Positions 3,870 to 5,646 of a DNA stretch of 5,646 nt are shown here, in pieces. A program made the translations under genes and the position numbers. Below the pieces are notes generated by a model that did not search any database, was not told the DNA's origin, and saw only the letters and a program-made list of their open reading frames with translations. This stretch comes from Desulfobacteraceae bacterium (lineage in GTDB: Bacteria > Desulfobacterota > Desulfobacteria > Desulfobacterales > Desulfosarcinaceae), in contig JALVRI010000245.1 in assembly GCA_027031325.1 (NCBI GenBank), forward strand, positions 1 through 5,646. The letters are read 5' to 3'. Each line of letters starts with the position of its first letter. Position 1 is the stretch's first letter.

Positions 3870-5646
3870 CCTTTTCAGCCTTGACCTTTTCGATGATTTT
3901 TTCGGCCAACTGGGCCGGCACTTCGTCGTAACGTGAAAACTCCATGGTAAAGATTCCGCGGCCGCCGGTCATGGACCTCAAGTCCGGAGCATAGGTGAGG
4001 AATTCGGCCATGGGAACTTCGGCGTTGATCACCTGGTACTTGCCGGCACTGTCCATTCCCAGGACACGCCCGCGCCGTCCGTTCAGATCGCCCATTATAT
4101 CTCCCATGAACTCGTCGGGTGTGGTGATGGTAACCTTCATGATGGGTTCCAGCAAGACCGGGTTGGCCTGTTCGGCCGCCTTTTTGAAAGCCAGCGAACC
4201 TGCGATTTTGAAAGCCATTTCGGATGAGTCCACCGCGTGGTAAGAGCCGTCGTCCAGGGTTACCCTGAAATCGACGCATGGGAATCCGGCCAGGACACCT
4301 TTTTGAGAGGCTTCGACTATTCCCTTTTCGACCGCCGGGATATACTGTTTCGGAATGACACCGCCCACAATGGCATCGACAAACTCGAATCCCTTGCCCC
4401 GGGGAAGGGGTTCCATGGTAATCCAGCAATCGCCATACTGGCCATGTCCGCCGGTCTGTTTTTTATGTTTACCCTGAACGCGCACCTTTTTCTTGATGGT
4501 TTCGCGGTAAGGCACCTTGGGCGGCGTGAGAACGACTTCAACATTGAACTTGCGCTTCAACTTTTCGATGGTTGCCTCGATATGTACCTGGCCGGAACCG
4601 GAGATGATGATCTCCTTGGTTTCGGCCCGCCGTTCCAGGGTCAGCCCGAGGTCTTCTTCCAGCAGCTTGGAAAGGGAGCTGAAGATCTTGTCCTCGTCAC
4701 CCTTGGATTTTGGACGCAGGGCGAAGGATATAAGGGTCGGCATCGGCTCTACCGGCTCAAAGACGATCTTGTTGTCTTCATCGCACAAGGTGTCTCCGGT
4801 GACGGTCTCTTTCAGCTTGGCAACGGCTACTATGGAGCCCGGACCGGCTTCGGAAATGGGTTTCTGGTCTTTTCCGGCGATGGACAGGAGCTGGTTGAAT
4901 CTTTCGCGTACCTGCTTGGTCGAGTTGTAAAAGGTTCCGTCGGAGCCGAGGCTCCCGCTCACCACCCGGAAGATCGACAGCCTGCCGGCGTAAGGATCGG
5001 CCACGGTCTTGAAGACAAAAGCGGAAAAAGGCTCGTCCGGCGAAGGCTTGCGTTCGATCCGGCTGTCGTCGTCAGGATTTTTGCCGGCTCGCGGTTTGGT
5101 TTCCAAGGGAGAAGGGAGGCAGGAGACGATAAAATCCATCAGCAGATCGACGCCGATATTCCTGGTGGCCGCACCGCAAAGCACGGGAATAAAAGCCCGC
5201 TCGAGGGTACCCTTTTTCAGGGCCGCCTGAATTTCCTCATCAGTCAGGGTTTCACCTTCCAGGTACTTTTCGATCAGGGCATCGTCGGCCTCGGCCACGT
5301 TTTCGATCAGAGCCTCGCGTTCCGTCTCAACCTCGTCCTGCATCTCGGAAGGAATGTCGCCGGCCTTTGCCTTTCCGGATGGGTCGTAAAGGTAGGCTTT
5401 CATGGAAATCAAGTCGACGATCCCCTTGAAACCGGCTTCCGACCCGATGGGCAGCTGGGTGATGATGGGGCGGGGTTTTTCAAAAGATTGCTTGATGTCG
5501 TCGAAAGCTCTCTGGAAGTCAGCCCGTTCGCGGTCCAGCTTGTTTATGAATATAATGGCCGGAAGGTCGAATTCCTTGGCAAAATCCCATGCCATCTCGG
5601 TCTGGACCTTTACCCCGTCAACTGCATCCACCACCAGTACGGCCGC
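3862..5646 (-). CDS. fusA: Elongation factor G, EF-G-2-like subfamily (5' end outside the window)
   Basis: This is a translational GTPase of the EF-G family. It lacks roughly its first 95 residues, including the P-loop and switch regions, because the gene runs off the right edge; the frame is open to base 5646. Counting from the GTG at 5634, the G4 motif NKLD is at residues 31-34 and the G5 region CGAATRN at 153-159. Domain II spans about 200-295, III about 297-372, IV about 374-492 (GGHGQYGD at 395-402 and the tip loop DDGSYHAVDSSEMAF at 461-475), and V about 494-585. KHKKQTGGHGQYGD and the PKSKGDEDKI stretch fit the EF-G-2-like group better than housekeeping EF-G. EF-G normally moves tRNA and mRNA through the ribosome; EF-G-2 proteins are less well understood. 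No ribosomal protein or tuf gene lies beside it, so it is not in a str operon here. It is a paralogue candidate. Confidence 0.93.
   Translation of the reverse strand, partial: AAVLVVDAVDGVKVQTEMAWDFAKEFDLPAIIFINKLDRERADFQRAFDDIKQSFEKPRPIITQLPIGSEAGFKGIVDLISMKAYLYDPSGKAKAGDIPSEMQDEVETEREALIENVAEADDALIEKYLEGETLTDEEIQAALKKGTLERAFIPVLCGAATRNIGVDLLMDFIVSCLPSPLETKPRAGKNPDDDSRIERKPSPDEPFSAFVFKTVADPYAGRLSIFRVVSGSLGSDGTFYNSTKQVRERFNQLLSIAGKDQKPISEAGPGSIVAVAKLKETVTGDTLCDEDNKIVFEPVEPMPTLISFALRPKSKGDEDKIFSSLSKLLEEDLGLTLERRAETKEIIISGSGQVHIEATIEKLKRKFNVEVVLTPPKVPYRETIKKKVRVQGKHKKQTGGHGQYGDCWITMEPLPRGKGFEFVDAIVGGVIPKQYIPAVEKGIVEASQKGVLAGFPCVDFRVTLDDGSYHAVDSSEMAFKIAGSLAFKKAAEQANPVLLEPIMKVTITTPDEFMGDIMGDLNGRRGRVLGMDSAGKYQVINAEVPMAEFLTYAPDLRSMTGGRGIFTMEFSRYDEVPAQLAEKIIEKVKAEKEG

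Noticed and set aside
1..5646. CRISPR array, tRNA, rRNA, insertion sequence or phage genes
   Set aside because: No regularly spaced repeats, cloverleaf arms, transposase motifs or phage-like proteins were seen on either strand.

Overview
The window carries six protein genes or gene parts, with no RNA gene, insertion sequence, phage gene or CRISPR array. Composition is moderate in GC. The gene content suggests a Gram-negative, non-sporulating bacterium: a spore-photoproduct-lyase-like radical SAM protein, an exported thermonuclease, an EF-G-2 type elongation factor and a small two-span membrane protein. A lineage within the Desulfobacterota (the old Deltaproteobacteria) is my best guess. It rests on protein flavour, not on a marker gene, so it is inference.

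Layout from left to right. Bases 3-251 (+) are the C-terminal end of an unidentified helical, probably coiled-coil protein. It overlaps tail to tail by 44 bp with a metallo-beta-lactamase-fold hydrolase on the minus strand (208-873). Bases 874-1104 form a divergent control region. It holds a candidate minus-strand promoter whose -35 box lies inside a perfect 10+10 bp inverted repeat, adjacent chained palindromes, and a near-consensus sigma-70 promoter on the plus strand (TTGACA, 17 bp, TATACA). That promoter faces a 116-residue orphan protein (1105-1455). A 65-residue two-TM protein (1590-1787) follows, then an SPL-family radical SAM protein (1948-3045). Closely behind it, and probably translationally coupled, comes a secreted SNase-type nuclease with a small Cys/His C-terminal module (3059-3853). 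The minus-strand EF-G-2-like gene (3862 to the right edge, N-terminus missing) converges on the nuclease with only 8 bp between the two stop codons.

The four plus-strand genes from 1105 to 3853 could form one transcription unit, but gaps of 134 and 160 bp make internal promoters possible. Only the radical SAM and nuclease genes look tightly linked. I see no convincing multi-gene defence or biosynthetic system. The items most worth a second look are the stacked palindromes at 929-964, the strong inverted repeat at the 3' end of the nuclease gene (3782-3831), and the SPL-like enzyme, which lacks the hydrogen-donor cysteine position of true spore photoproduct lyase.
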